From: Cyathus striatus
Lineage: Eukaryota; Basidiomycota; Agaricomycetes; Agaricales; Nidulariaceae
Reading direction: 5' to 3'
Assembly (NCBI GenBank): GCA_025738555.1
Contig: JAOVFP010000003.1
Coordinates: 2,976,001 to 3,040,000 of the forward strand
DNA: 64,000 bases
The position numbers and the translations under genes are program-made. The notes beneath the pieces are model-generated. The model was given only the letters and a program-made list of their open reading frames with translations. It searched no databases and was not told where the DNA came from. Positions 10,190 to 21,754 of the stretch are shown here, piece by piece. Each line of letters starts with the position of its first letter. The stretch's first letter is position 1.

Positions 10190-12365
10190 TCAATCTATGT
10201 ACCATTGTGGAACCACACATATTCCGCTACATGCCTCTCTCATTTCAAGCACCTGCTTCTCTAGCTTCCCTGCCTCCATGTATTTACCAAGACTTTTGTA
10301 AGTGGTTGCAAGATTGGCCATACTTACAAGAGTATCAGGATGCTCTTCACCAAGAATTCTGACTCTCATTTCCAGAACCTGCTCCTCTAGCTTCACTACC
10401 ACCATATATTTACCAAGATTTCCATAAGTGATTGCAAGATTTGCCATACTCACAAGAGTATCAGGATGCTCTTCACCAAGAATTCTGGTTCTCATTTCCA
10501 GCACCTGCTCCTCTAGCTTCCCTGCCACCATATATTTACCAAGATTTTTGTAAGTGTTTGCAAGATTGGCAATACTCCCAAGAGTATCAGGATGTTCTTC
10601 ACCAAGAATTTGTTTTGTTACATCTACTACATTTTTACGTATAGTCACTTCAACTTCATATTTGCCTGTTTTGTTTAACACTGTTGCAAATTTCTGTAGT
10701 ATTATTTTATTATAATATTTATGATGATTTGGTAGAATTTTTAGTACATGAATTACAATTTCTTGGTTATATATATGTTCCTCTGTAGTATCTGCATATA
10801 CTATTGAGGCTGCCATTATTCTCTTGGTGTTTTCAATCCACTTTTGTCTATCTGATATTGATAATCTAAATTGGCACCAACCTTGAACCAATGGATGAAG
10901 ACTATGAGATCTCATATTCATATGTTTCTTCAGTAATGAAAAAGACATAAGCATAGATATTGCATCATTAAACATTATTTCATTCCAATCTTCATGTCTA
11001 TCAATGCTGAACAATGCTTTATTCAGACTCTGGAGATAATTAGTCATATTTTCATTTGAGTATTCCTCAATTGTTGAATGGTAATTCTGTGCTGCCTTCT
11101 GAAAGATGTTATGGGGAATTCTTTGATAATGTAAGAAGGCACAAATATTTATTATTACAATTGCATATTTAGCTGCACTTGCTCTTTCAGTATTTCTTAC
11201 ATCTTCTGACATTTGAATTATCTTCTGATAAGAGATTTCCCAGGTTCCATATACTGTTTTATTATACTTTGATGCGCCTTTAAAATTTTCATTATCCATT
11301 AATTTATCTTTGTGATTCTTGTATATATGCAAGAATTCATTTATATTACAGCTTCCAGATAGTATGTATGCTCCTGCATGGTCAATAGCTAATGGAAGAC
11401 CATGAAGCTCTGAAACAATCTCCTTTACTACATCCTGATGTATGTGTGATTGCTTATCAAGTCCACTAACTTTTAGAAGTAGTTGTGCTGCAGTGTCTTC
11501 ACTCATCTCAGTCACTTCCATGGAGTGTTCATCTGTAGTAAACTTTCTCAGTGTTGGATTTCTGCTTGTAATCAAAATATTTCCTTTATTCTTAGGTGGT
11601 AAATATTTCTCAACATCTTCTGGAGCTCCATCAGCATTGTCAAAAACCATCAACCATTTGCACTTCTGAGCAGATATCCAATTGAGAACCACAGCAGGAG
11701 AAAATTCCATGGAATGAGGAACTAAAGGCATCTTATAAATATCTCTGAGGCTTTGCACAACACTGTCTTCTGAAGTGCTATCAATCCAGAATATATGGTC
11801 AAAACTGAACTGAAATTAGTGTCAAATTTGTAATGAAATGCACTGTACCTACTAGTCATCCATTTCATCCATGAATTTGAGACAGATTTGAGTTTTACCA
11901 ATTCCTCCCATTCCATAGAGAAGAAAGTACTTTCTTTTCAAGTCATCTGGATCATCAGACTTAAAATGCCTCATTAAAGCATCAAGATATTTTTCTTGTC
12001 CAGTGAACATTCCACTTGTGCTTGGAGTTGTCTGAGTAATTGGGGATATTTTCCCATCTTTCATATTATTGACCTGGAATTGAATGTTTTGTTATACCAG
12101 AACCTATAGCTTTAGTGAGACAAGTTACCTGTGTATTGATATACTTATCAATCATGACAGGACGATTGATAACAAAATTGCTTGCATTTGAAAAGGCCAT
12201 GTTTTCGATGTTCAGTACAGAGTAAGGATTGATTTCCTCAATTGTCATCATGTATTTATGCAATCTGAGGGAGTGCTGCATCCTCACGCAAATTAAACTC
12301 TTACTGTCCGTTTGGTCACGACTGTTATAGATCTGCATTGCTATTATTACATTGAACTGTCCCAA
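10190..12365 (-). CDS. NB-ARC / TPR STAND (NLR-like) protein
   Basis: Three exons, 12129-12365, 11853-12073 and 10190-11804, joined by introns of 55 and 48 nt, give a 690-residue protein with consistent phase. The start at 12365 is the most upstream ATG in frame; a later Met (12281) is possible. The N-terminus has the phrase FSNASNFVINRPVMIDKYIN, common in basidiomycete STAND proteins as I recall. The NB-ARC domain follows: P-loop GMGGIGKTQ, then IFWIDSTS, Walker B WLMVFDNAD, ILITSRN (RNBS-B-like) and GLPLAIDHAGAYI. The C-terminus is a run of 42-residue kinesin-light-chain-type TPR units containing ILGEEHPDTL. Such proteins are ATP-driven switches thought to act in fungal non-self recognition; the ligand and output here are unknown. 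The last TPR unit breaks off into an unrelated tail (ACSGICVVPQWYID), suggesting 3' truncation. The donor GTAGGT of intron 2 is weak. Confidence 0.82.
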
Positions 12366-13615
12366 TGAGCGTCTTCTATACTATTAGTATTACCTTAAAC
12401 CGGAACGATCATTCACAGCCATGTGGATATTTTATCCATTCATCCCCGTCTTCATGCACTATAACGTTTCCAGAGGGGGAGTTGTGACATGCACGTTGTC
12501 TCACATTCAATTTCTAGGGGTGACACGGGGAAAATATGTTGTGCGCGACCAACGGAGATCCGATAATTCGAGATAGCAGAGGATAGCAGCGGACGGTGAA
12601 ACACTGGTTAGTGACAACGTAAACGGCCGATAGAGTATAACGAGCCATGTCATTCAATCATAAACCAGGTTGTCGTTATCTCCCAATAGGTCTTATTGTC
12701 TCATGACAAGTTGAGAAAACGTTGTGCACACGGACTACAACCAGCTGCCAATTTAAATGCGAACACGATGCACGGATTGGAAGACCACCAAATTAAACAG
12801 CAGGTAAGTGAAGGATTCAGGCGATCACAGCGCTATTCATAACAGCGTGTACGACAGGTAGGTTGATGTCACCCAAATATCACATGTCTTCGAACCATCT
12901 TCGATCGAGAAGCTAAACGGTGGCTTCGCACCAGCTGACCCTAGTGCTTAGGCGACACGATGCGAATAAGTAAAGTGAACTACGATTGCTAGAAAAGCGG
13001 TAGTAGGAGGGTATAATGCTGATGGGAGGGTGTAAGGTGATAGCGCAATGACGGAACGGCGGGAAAGCTTCTAGGACATTGGATGGCGACGATGGTGAGA
13101 GGAAAGGAAGTATATACCCCCGAGTTCTTAGTAACAACGAACGTCGACAAATATAAATATGCAAGTTTCTGGTTTATTGTCGGTGAGCAATTTGGTTAAA
13201 GAACTTGGCAGAGCGAACCTATTTAAATTCAATGGCACCAATCGAACATATAGTCTCACATCGAATTCATATTCCCATGCTGCAGCGATCACCAGTAGAT
13301 CTGAGATTCGACGATAGATAAGTATCTGCACCGGCGATGATAAAGGGCTGATATCACATGTACTTATTCTTGTCCCACCTTGATATGATCGAACAGTTGA
13401 GTAATCGATATGGGCGTCAAGTAAAAAGTTGCTGCTGTATGCCTCCCGTGGCTGAACGATAAATGTTTGAGCCTGATATTTAAATGGTATGATTACAGTG
13501 TAGTGCGATACTGTTGCGGGATATGCGGCTGTAGGTTAGCGGGTTAGCGGGATCATGAGCATGCTTCTGGGATAAGTATTGGAAGGCGACGGTGAGAAGA
13601 GTGTTTAATAATAGA
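12366..13615. other. Intergenic stretch without a supported gene
   Basis: It contains short open frames on both strands with no recognisable domain. Around 13065-13135 a GATGGCGACGATGGTGAGAG to ATACCCCCGAGTTCTTAG segment resembles, in degraded form, the start of the tandem duplication at 13616, so this may be an older copy of the same repeat. Nothing else was identified. Confidence 0.4.
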
Positions 13616-14036
13616 GAAAGCGCTGTATACCTCAGAAACACGCGGTGCGCATTCACAAGTACTCTTTACGAGAATCGAACATCGTTAATCACAACACAGC
13701 GGGGACCGTCACTGTTACGAATACAAACATGATGATAAGTGACTGCGAGGGCGGCCGGCAGATAGAGTATACCAGTGTCGACTATTCGATCATGTTGATA
13801 CCGTTGATCGTCCCCTCAGCGATAGAGAAAGCGTTGTATACCTCAGAAACATGCGGTGCGCATTCACAATGACTCTTTACGAGAATCGAGTATCGTTAAT
13901 CACAACACAGTGAGGACTGTCACTGTTACGAATACAAACACGATGACGAGTGGCTGCGAGGGCGGCCGGCAGATAGAATATAGTATATACCAGTGTCGAT
14001 TATTCAATGTTGATACCGTTGATCGTCCCCTCAGCG
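13616..14036. repeat. Direct tandem duplication, two units of about 210 bp
   Basis: GAAAGCG(C/T)TGTATACCTCAG begins both units (about 13617 and 13827). They share CGGTGCGCATTCACAA, ACTCTTTACGAGAATCGA, GTCACTGTTACGAATACAAA and GAGGGCGGCCGGCAGATAGA in the same order and end at TTGATCGTCCCCTCAGCGA. Differences are mostly transitions. Open frames inside are duplicates of each other and not known proteins. Confidence 0.85.
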
Positions 14037-14379
14037 AAACGAACATTGAAAATGGTAGATATATATTTCTCTAGGCTCGGTGAGCCTTTGGTTAAGGAAG
14101 GTAGAAGAGGGAACTTGCATACCTGTAATTTTTGTAATTGGACCAACAAACATGAGTCCCAAACCTTTCGAAGCGACGAGCCATCTAATGCCAAGATGTT
14201 GAATCAGAAGGAGGTTTTCTTCCGGCAAGTACCTTACCACTATTTGACCGCTATGGTAAGATTAAGGTACTATTTCAAGTGCTGCGCCGTTCTAATTCAA
14301 GGCTAAACGATTGTGCTATAGGTAGAATTAGCGATATGGGAAATCTACGCGTACAGCCTTAGGGCAGCCTTGTGGGAAC

Positions 14380-14729
14380 TTTTCTCATAATCGAACCACT
14401 CTCGATTCGGCGTGGAAGACCTACATGTCTTATGCGTAGCTACCTGAAAACGGCATGCATCTCTTCGAAACATAAAATTCGACTCTCTTCAACAATCCGA
14501 CTGGCTCAACCATGCAGCGACTTCTTGGATAATATTCTTCATACTCCGACTCCTACATTCCGTATATTTCAAGATGCCTTACGTGAAATGTTTGATGCTA
14601 TCAGAGTCGGATATATACTGCTTGGGACTACACTATGCCGGGAGCCTAAAGATGGCATTGACACTTTGGGAGGAAATATCTCTTACGAAAAATTCTCGGG
14701 AATATTTGAAAATGTAGAGTCACTGTAGA
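14380..14729 (+). pseudogene. FunK1-type fungal kinase, C-terminal relic
   Basis: The plus-strand frame from about 14470 to the stop at 14727-14729 ends with FQDALREMFDAIRVGYIL, then DTLGGNISYEKFSGIFENV. This is the usual C-terminal signature of FunK1 fungal kinases and is very like the end of the better preserved copy at 20850-20976 (MYDAIFDGYAYKRAN, DTLGGHVSYTRFLQKFQK). No catalytic HRD or DFG-like motifs are found upstream in frame, and the preceding 300 bp carry stops in all frames. It is therefore a fragment of roughly the last 90 residues of the kinase domain. Confidence 0.65.
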
Positions 14730-15319
14730 TTATCTCACTGGTAAAATAGGATTGCAAGCTACCTTGGTTTCATAAATTGTTACTGTAATTATTGCAGAAA
14801 TGAAGGATGGGCAATTCCATTTGAAGTATACAAGAAACTTTTCGACAGTAGTAAATACTAATATATGCTATGAGTATCAAGAAATCACATGTGATATGTT
14901 GCTGTGGCGATAAGGAAGGGTGTTCGATGGAGTGATGGATGGAATGAACACCGCGTGAAAACATATAGAGCAGACTTCGGAGTAAACACCTCACCAGTTG
15001 TAGTGTGAACTGGTAGTTATTTACTAAACGATAGTGAATATATGGTGGGTTATATACACTTTACGATACCAATGGACTAAAACAAAGCCGCCGCCCCGTG
15101 ATCCCGCACTGACTAGCAGAAACCCCCCCAAAGCGAGGAGAGGCGTAGAGAATGTGTAAGGCGATGGCGGACACTTAGCGATGGACAAGGTCACAACCTC
15201 ATTCCATTTTCAGATCGAGTAAACTAATAGAAATGTCAATAGCTTAAAGTTAGAAACTAACATGCTACCTGCAACCATATTCTAAACACATTAAGTTCCC
15301 AACGCTGATGTCACAATGC
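14730..15319. other. Intergenic stretch, no gene seen
   Basis: No domain-bearing frame is visible. It includes short homopolymer runs (about 15121-15130) and AT-rich sequence near 15150-15300 leading to the foldback element. Nothing identifiable. Confidence 0.4.
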
Positions 15320-18300
15320 TATGGAAACCCGGAGCACCACGCTCAGAAGCATCAAAATATTTCGTGCTCCGAGCAACGGCTTCTCGGCAGATCACTTGTG
15401 CCTTTGCTTAGATATCTGTGCTCCGGTAATGAAATTCGGTAGCCACTCGCCTCGGTAAGGTTTTTTACTATGTGATTATGTAAGCATGGTCACGAGCGTT
15501 ATTTCCTTTGTAGAAACGATGCTCATGACCTGAGAGATAGACTATGAAGACCTGAATCACCATGCTCAGAGGCATCAAAATATTTTGTGCTCCAAGCATT
15601 GGCTTCTCAGCAGGTCACTTGTGCATTCACCTAGATATGTATGCTCAGGTCAAGATATTCAGTAGTGAGTTGGACAGAAATAAACTAAGGAAAGCTGGTA
15701 GCACATAGGTCTTCTTATAGTTACACATTGTCATTGTAAGTATATAGCTACAAATTAACAGTGAGTTATGATTGGGAAGTAGTGTACATAGTTTATTTAG
15801 AATAAGTTAATAATAGTGCTGCAGACATTAATACAGTGGCATGCAAAAAGAATGAGTGTGCCTATTTGTCAGAAGCAGCAAAAAGTAATCTGCTCTAAAA
15901 TCTCAAATACTTGCTTAATATTTGTGTAACTTTGTATATTTGTACTATATATGCATAAATTCTATTTACATGAGTTATATAGGTAATAAGAAAAAGAAAA
16001 TCAATGTCTGGTAATATACGTGTGGTTGCCAAAAATGATGGTATCCATGCTTTTTTCCCACCCAGAATGCGAGGTGTTCTCGCATTAATTAGCTTGTAGC
16101 ACATTACTCCCTGTATGGACCAACTTCAAATTTTGTATACCTATTTGCCCCATTGTATTCTACTGGAATGTAAATTTACGAAATACTGAACATATTTAAT
16201 GCTGTGGTATACACAATCTAATTCACCAACTATGTTTGTATCATACAATTTACTAAGTAGACTACAGGAGTTGTCATTGATGATATATCTACATGAGATT
16301 TCGGATATACGATGTGCTATATATATAGTATAAGATATTAAAATATTAAAAGGTAAAGGTAACTGTATACCGAGATATAATGATATTTATGTGAGACATC
16401 CTATTTGTCATATCTGAGTGAATTAGAAATCAAATGTTTAGTCATTATATGGACTGTTATATCTCTATAGAAATTCTGAATATACATATAATTTATACTT
16501 CAAAATAGTCCTGTACAGACAGTATGATATTTACTCAGATATAGGAAGATATCTACTGGCAAGAGATGAAATACAGATGTCAGCTATGTGTGATCCAACT
16601 TATCACTCTCATTTTCAGTGCAATAATGAAGCAATTGCTAAATATTATGGAGGTTATGTTATCTGATATACAGGTAAAATCTCAGAGAACTTTTAAACAA
16701 TTCCATAGCCCCTAAAATGTTCTGCTTGTCAATGAATAATTTCCCTGAATAAAATGCAGCCTCACACAAAGATAGCTTATACCACACCGCCAACATACTA
16801 AGTACCTCCCTAATTTTTCATTCACATACATTACACTATATAGAATACATAACCAAATTTATGAGACATTCAGAGCTGTGTGTAATGTGCTACAGCTCAA
16901 ACAATTCAAGAAACCATTCCAATTACGTTGTGGGAATCGTTGTTGTTTGCCATCACTTTTGGAAACCACGAGTATATATTCAATATACCAAAAATGCGAA
17001 GATAACCCCAATGAACCACATTTTTGGCAGCTGAATTTACTAGATAATACCACAATCTGAATATGGATATTTAGTGATGTATCTATACTTGTTTTATGTT
17101 AAGTTATGTGAGGAAACAATAAAAATTGGGTACAGGAGAACCCAAACAATTTGAGGGTATGAAAAGCATGTGTTTTATTGTTTAAGCTATATCTTCCTAA
17201 CCAAGCCAGGTAAGCGCATACTTAAACTTGCATAATACTTTTAAAATGTAATAATATAGATGAGCAAAGAATTGTATTGTACAGTTAAGATATAAGCTTG
17301 CTAGATGTAAAAGTATATATACAAAATATGTAAAACAGCATGAATTTGTGTCAGACATTCCACAATCAATAGCCGGAATTACACCCTCATACTATTGGTA
17401 AATATAGGCATCTACAGTTAAAATGTATACTAAAAATATTATAAGCAGTGAATGTCCAGTTACTGAGATAATATCCAATGAAGTTCGAAAATTTGGCTTG
17501 AAATACAAAAAAGAAAGCATTTTTGGGCCAAATTCTCAAACTTCATGGGACATTATCCCAGCATCTAGACTCTCACTGCTTACAATATTTTTAGTATACA
17601 TTTTAACTGTAGATGTCTATATCTACCAATAGTATGAAAGTGTGATTCGAAGTATTTCTTGTAGAATTTCTAACATAAATTCATGCTGTTTTACATATTT
17701 TGCTTATATTCTTTTACATCTAGCAAGCCTATATCTTGTCTGTTCAATACAATCATTTGCTCATCTATAGTACTACATCCTAAAGTGCTATGTAGGTTTA
17801 AATATGTATATACCTGGCTTGGTTAGGAAGATACAGCTTGAATAATAAAACATATGCTTTTATACCCTCAAATTGTTTGGGTTCTCCTGCACCCAGATTT
17901 CATTGTTTCCATGCATAATTTAATGTAGAACAAGTATAGATACCTCTTTATATATCCATATTCAGATTGTGGTATTGTCAAGTAAATTGATCTGCCAAAA
18001 TTATGGTTAATTGGGGTTAATTTTCGCATTTTTGGTATATTTGATATATATACCACCAGACATTGAATTTTCCAATTTTTTACCTTTATAACTAATGTAA
18101 ATAGAATTTATGCATATGTAGTACAATTATCTAAAGTTACATGAAAATTGAGCAAGTATGTGAGATTTTAGAGCGCTTGCCCCCAGAGGATACTAAACCT
18201 GACTTTAAAAAAGAAGGTGCAGTCTATCACTTAGGTCACGAGCGTCGTTTCTACGAAGGAAACGACGCTCGTGACCATGCTTACATAATCACATAGTAAA

Positions 18301-18444
18301 AAACCTTACCGAGGCGAGTGGCTACCGAATTTCATTACCGGAGCACAGATATCTAAGCGAAGGCACAAGCGATCTGCCGAGCAGCCGTTGCTCGGAGCAC
18401 GAAATATTTTGATGCTTCTGAGCGTGGTGCTCCGGGTTTCCATA
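15320..18444. mobile_element. Foldback-type element with very long imperfect inverted arms, TA-flanked
   Basis: The outer ends are inverted copies: left TGGAAACCCGGAGCACCACG from 15322, right its complement ending at 18442, each bounded by TA (15320-15321, 18443-18444). Outer arms match over about 220 bp (15322-15540 with 18220-18442). Homology then resumes inside: 15890-16010 pairs with 18064-18185, and 16960-17500 pairs with about 17520-18060, meeting near 17500. The left arm has extra blocks (about 15540-15890 and 16015-16960), the first containing a second, diverged direct copy of the arm end (15560-15675). No transposase-like frame was found, so it is non-autonomous. The right outer arm is the less mutated one. 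TA flanks would fit Tc1/mariner-like mobilisation, but this is inference. Confidence 0.8.
18234..18277. repeat. 18-bp perfect hairpin inside the right arm
   Basis: GGTCACGAGCGTCGTTTC is followed after TACGAAG by its exact complement. The mirror position in the left arm (15489-15532) holds a decayed version with transitions such as GCGTTATTTC and GATGCTCATG. The outer arm therefore ends in its own small palindrome, and the two differ mainly by C/T and G/A changes. Confidence 0.8.
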
Positions 18445-19085
18445 CTCGGATACGGACACGCGAAGCTACAGAATCTCGAACTCACTCACAAGCGAGAGAT
18501 CTCGACATCAGCAAAGCAACACTTCACCTCCCATCTACCCAACATCGCTACATTTGTTCCTCCGTGACCCTATCATCTTTCTCTCTCTTCACAATTTATA
18601 TACGAAGTTCTTCACTACCTCCCCTTGAAACACTCGTCTATTAGCTATCACATTCTTGGCTTAAAGAAAATTTTATTCGCTCTTTTTGGTATAATTTCCT
18701 ATCCTTTTCATATATAAACGGTGTATCTAGCTCTCTAATAATTCAGTGAATTTCCCCCCATCTCTCTCTCTCTTTGGTGCCTCTCATCTCGTGTCTCTTC
18801 GTCGTCTCGCTCGTTCTCGACTCTCCTTTCGAAATTTTATTCACTCAAAACACCCGAGAACTTCGTTTCGAAGTTCTGCCTCTCGTTACGTCGTCACCTC
18901 TCATATTTACGTCGTTGACACCCCCTTTCTCAACCTTAGAACCTTAACGTTGGACGGACGCGCCAACGGCTCGCATTCCTTTGATTAGGATCCTTCAACC
19001 CACCTTCTCCCTCTTCAATGTCCAACCCTTCCTGCTAATTGCGACCAAGGCTCGATGGGATTTAACAGTTATCTTTAGTTAACCA
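18445..19085. other. Pyrimidine-rich stretch, possible promoter or gene relic
   Basis: Plus-strand CT-rich sequence (TCTCTCTCTC around 18765-18775) precedes an 80-codon open frame (18746-18988) of Ser/Arg-rich composition without a recognised domain. The CT-rich run resembles fungal promoters, but no gene downstream supports it. Confidence 0.35.
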
Positions 19086-20045
19086 CTCCCTTTCTTCCAC
19101 ATCTTTCCTGGTAAACTTCAGCCATGAAATCCTTTCGAGCCTAGCTGTAGGTCGGTACGATTACATTGCACGGGGGGCCGGCAAGGCCTGACCAAGAGAT
19201 AAGCGTGCGTCGGCGCCTCTTGTCCGCTTGAGTGCAGAGACAGAGACATTCCAAAACTACGAAGGACATATCAGTGGGAGACCAGGAGGGATGGGATGAC
19301 TCCTGACCGCGATCGTTCGCAGCAGAAGCTGGGTACGCAAATTGCGCTATGAATAATAGGCCCCAGGATGAACGTCGACCCCTACGCAGGATTGAATGAT
19401 CTCCTGCTATGCCTACAGCAGCTGAACCTGCGAGTAGTCACCCCAGAGAGCGTTAGAACTAGCACCCCTCCATCAATAGCATTAGAAAGCTCAAGCTAGA
19501 GCTCAATAGCGCGACTGAATGTCGAACACCCGTCTTCCACCTGTGAGCTTGTGCGCATATAGAGGGAGATGCTACGGTGCGCGGGGGTTCACAATCACGG
19601 ACGAGTATGAACAGGTAGGTTCCTGATCGTCCCCAGCAGAAGCAATGTACGTAAAATGCGCCTCGAAAGGAGCGGGGCCCGAGTAAAAACATCAACGCCG
19701 GCACATTCTCCTGCTCTAGCCTCTCCTTCCTCAGTAGGCCTAGTGACGGTAACAGCAGTGGACAGACATAGTTAGTGAGAGCTCTATTGTACAGAACCAG
19801 CATCCCTACCATCGATAGTATTAGCTAAAGCTCGACAGCGGAATTGAATTTCGAACACCACCTGAATCCGAAAGTTCTCTGGGTTCCCTGCCTTCCACCT
19901 CTTTTCTTGTTAATTTGCGCGTGTCATCGTTTCGAACACAACGTTAAGTCGATACGGTTGCAGTTGCACGGGGGGTCGCCAACTCGACAAGGTGTCCTTG
20001 AAGATGAAGAGACCGAAGTTGTTGTCAAGGTTGTTGCAGACAAGC
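19086..20045. repeat. Diverged tandem repeat, period roughly 356-370 bp, about 2.6 units
   Basis: Recurring landmarks are TTGCACGGGGGG(C/T)CG (about 19164 and 19966), GCAGCAGAAGCTGGGTACG versus CAGCAGAAGCAATGTACG (about 19320, 19634), CATTCTCCTGCTCTAG versus GATCTCCTGCTATG, and CCATCAATAGCATTAG versus CCATCGATAGTATTAG (about 19470, 19808), followed by AAAGCTCAAG or AAAGCTCGAC and GAATGTCGAACAC or GAATTTCGAACAC. Divergence is high. Open frames in the region follow the repeats and carry no domain. Confidence 0.6.
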
Positions 20046-20070
20046 AGACGGGAGTCACGGGACCTGATCA

Positions 20071-20976
20071 ATGTGTGACGTTACTATCTCGGAGGAGCTC
20101 TTGCCTATACACAAGGTAGCAAATGATATCGCCTTGGGTAAAGTCTTCGAAGATATTCTTGAATGTACGTACCGTCGTTTCTCTATTTTTGGAATTTTTT
20201 AAACTGATTGCTTCATTTATTAGGCCACCATTGGTTGTATTTCTGAGATGAAATTACTGCACTGGCATCGCGACATTAGTGTTAGGGTCTTGCCTGTAAT
20301 CTGCAATGCAGTACGGTAAGAGTCTATAAACGAAGTTATATTAGAGATGTAAGGGATGTACCGTAGTACATACCTATAAACGAAGTGAACAAAGATAAAG
20401 AGTAAAACTACGAGTACGCTACGAGGTAAGTACAAGTGACAGTCACGTGGTCGTATCATGACAATTAGTGCGAGTAATTTGATGTATCGAGAACAGAACA
20501 ATGTCGTTTATGGAGTGCTCAAAGACTTCAATCTTGCCACATTCTTGCTCAACAATGAATTTGCTCAGCAGCGCATTGGAACACTCCCGTTCATGGCATA
20601 CGACCTCTTGGAAACTCCACCGCTCATTCATCTCTATCGGCATGACCTCGGGTCTACATTCTATGTTTTTTGCTATATAATAATCAGCTGTAAAAATGGT
20701 GAACTCCTCACCAAATATCCTACGAAGCACTGGTTCACTGGAGATGGAAAATATATTTATGCAGCAAAGTCTGCATTCCTATTAACGAATACATTTTATT
20801 ATCTAACTTCTACTTTCAGTAGACTAGGAAACATTTCATTTGAAATGTACGATGCTATCTTTGATGGTTATGCATACAAGAGAGCTAACCCTAAGGGACA
20901 AAATGGAGATACTTTGGGCGGTCATGTTTCTTATACTCGGTTCTTACAAAAGTTTCAAAAAATAAGATCGCTGTAG
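20071..20976 (+). pseudogene. FunK1-type fungal kinase, C-lobe half, interrupted
   Basis: The first piece (20071 on) reads ISEELLPIHKVANDIALG then KVFEDILEC, with a likely intron of about 55 nt (donor GTACGT at about 20165, acceptor TTATTAG at 20222), then LLHWHRDIS with the catalytic HRD. A 189-bp insertion splits the catalytic loop; the frame resumes with ASNLMYREQNNVVYGVLKDF, where DFN replaces the usual DFG. It runs through RIGTLPFMAYDLL, the LGSTFYVFCYII helix, WFTGDGKYIY and the C-terminal DTLGGHVSYTRF to the stop at 20976. These are hallmarks of FunK1 kinases, a family expanded in mushrooms, of unknown substrate. The N-lobe is absent upstream: a stop occurs just before 20071 in frame. 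A diverged N-terminal half lies on the other strand at 21.8-23.5 kb. Confidence 0.75.
20282..20470. mobile_element. 189-bp insertion in the kinase catalytic loop with 7-bp direct repeat
   Basis: ATTAGTG occurs at 20275-20281 and 20464-20470. Removing one copy plus the intervening DNA restores a continuous HRDIS-ASN-LMYR reading. The insert contains CTATAAACGAAGT twice (about 20318 and 20372) but no clear terminal inverted repeat and includes in-frame stops. It could be a small MITE or a cryptic intron; the flanking repeat favours an insertion. Confidence 0.55.
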
Positions 20977-21754
20977 GAATAAATATTTGTGACTTTCAGC
21001 CAAATCTCTGGGGAATCATTTGAATATAGTATGTGTTCAGTCTTTTCAGGGCAGGATTGCAGTACCCTTGTGATGTCTTGCAACACGGAGTCTGGTAATG
21101 TGGCAGTGGCAGTATATCTTGGGATTTTGTTTCTTACAGCTGTAACCCTTTACCTTAACTAGTAACGGGAATATCGAACTATGCAAGGAAAATGTATAAT
21201 TCCCCGACAATTGCACACAACACACAACTCAGATTCAAGAACTCGGATGAGGTTCCGGGTCCCAAGTCTGCAGCATAAATGTGTCCGCTGGTAACACGTA
21301 CTGTATATACTACGCTCACATGAAAGATGACCTAGGCACCCGTAGGCAGATATTTGAGCTGGTCAGATACTTAAGTTATGCATATCCCGTCGGAATATTT
21401 ACCTTGCTGGTAATGTAATATGTTTGAGATAATTGTCGATGGCTCAAATAAGTATGGTGTAGTATTTTTCGTACTGTAGAAATATCAGGCACATAAGTAC
21501 ATAACTTGTAGGTAGGTTTAATTATTGTATTGATTGATATCATGCATATTATAGCTGGATGTGCGCGAGAAATAAGGACAGAGCGAGAGAAGAGGAAGTA
21601 GGAAAGAGAAAGAAGAGCGAACTGGGATGGGAAGGGAGAGCGAAGAAAAGGACGTACTTGGTGGAAACAGAGACTATCTCAACTCCCTAGTGACTCAGCT
21701 GGCCCTTGCGCTGCGTACATGCTACCTGCCACCATCAGTACGACTTCAAGTTCA
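20977..21754. other. Intergenic stretch between the two kinase halves
   Basis: No gene seen. It contains AG-rich sequence (about 21570-21640). If the two kinase halves were once joined, an inversion break lies near 21880 at the right side of this stretch. Confidence 0.4.

Noticed and set aside
10190..12365. Calling the NB-ARC gene a pseudogene because of its odd tail
   Set aside because: All exon phases agree and all nucleotide-binding motifs are present; truncation of the TPR end alone does not prove loss of function.
19459..19812. 117-codon minus-strand frame
   Set aside because: It lies across diverged tandem repeats and has no domain or conserved copy in the next repeat.
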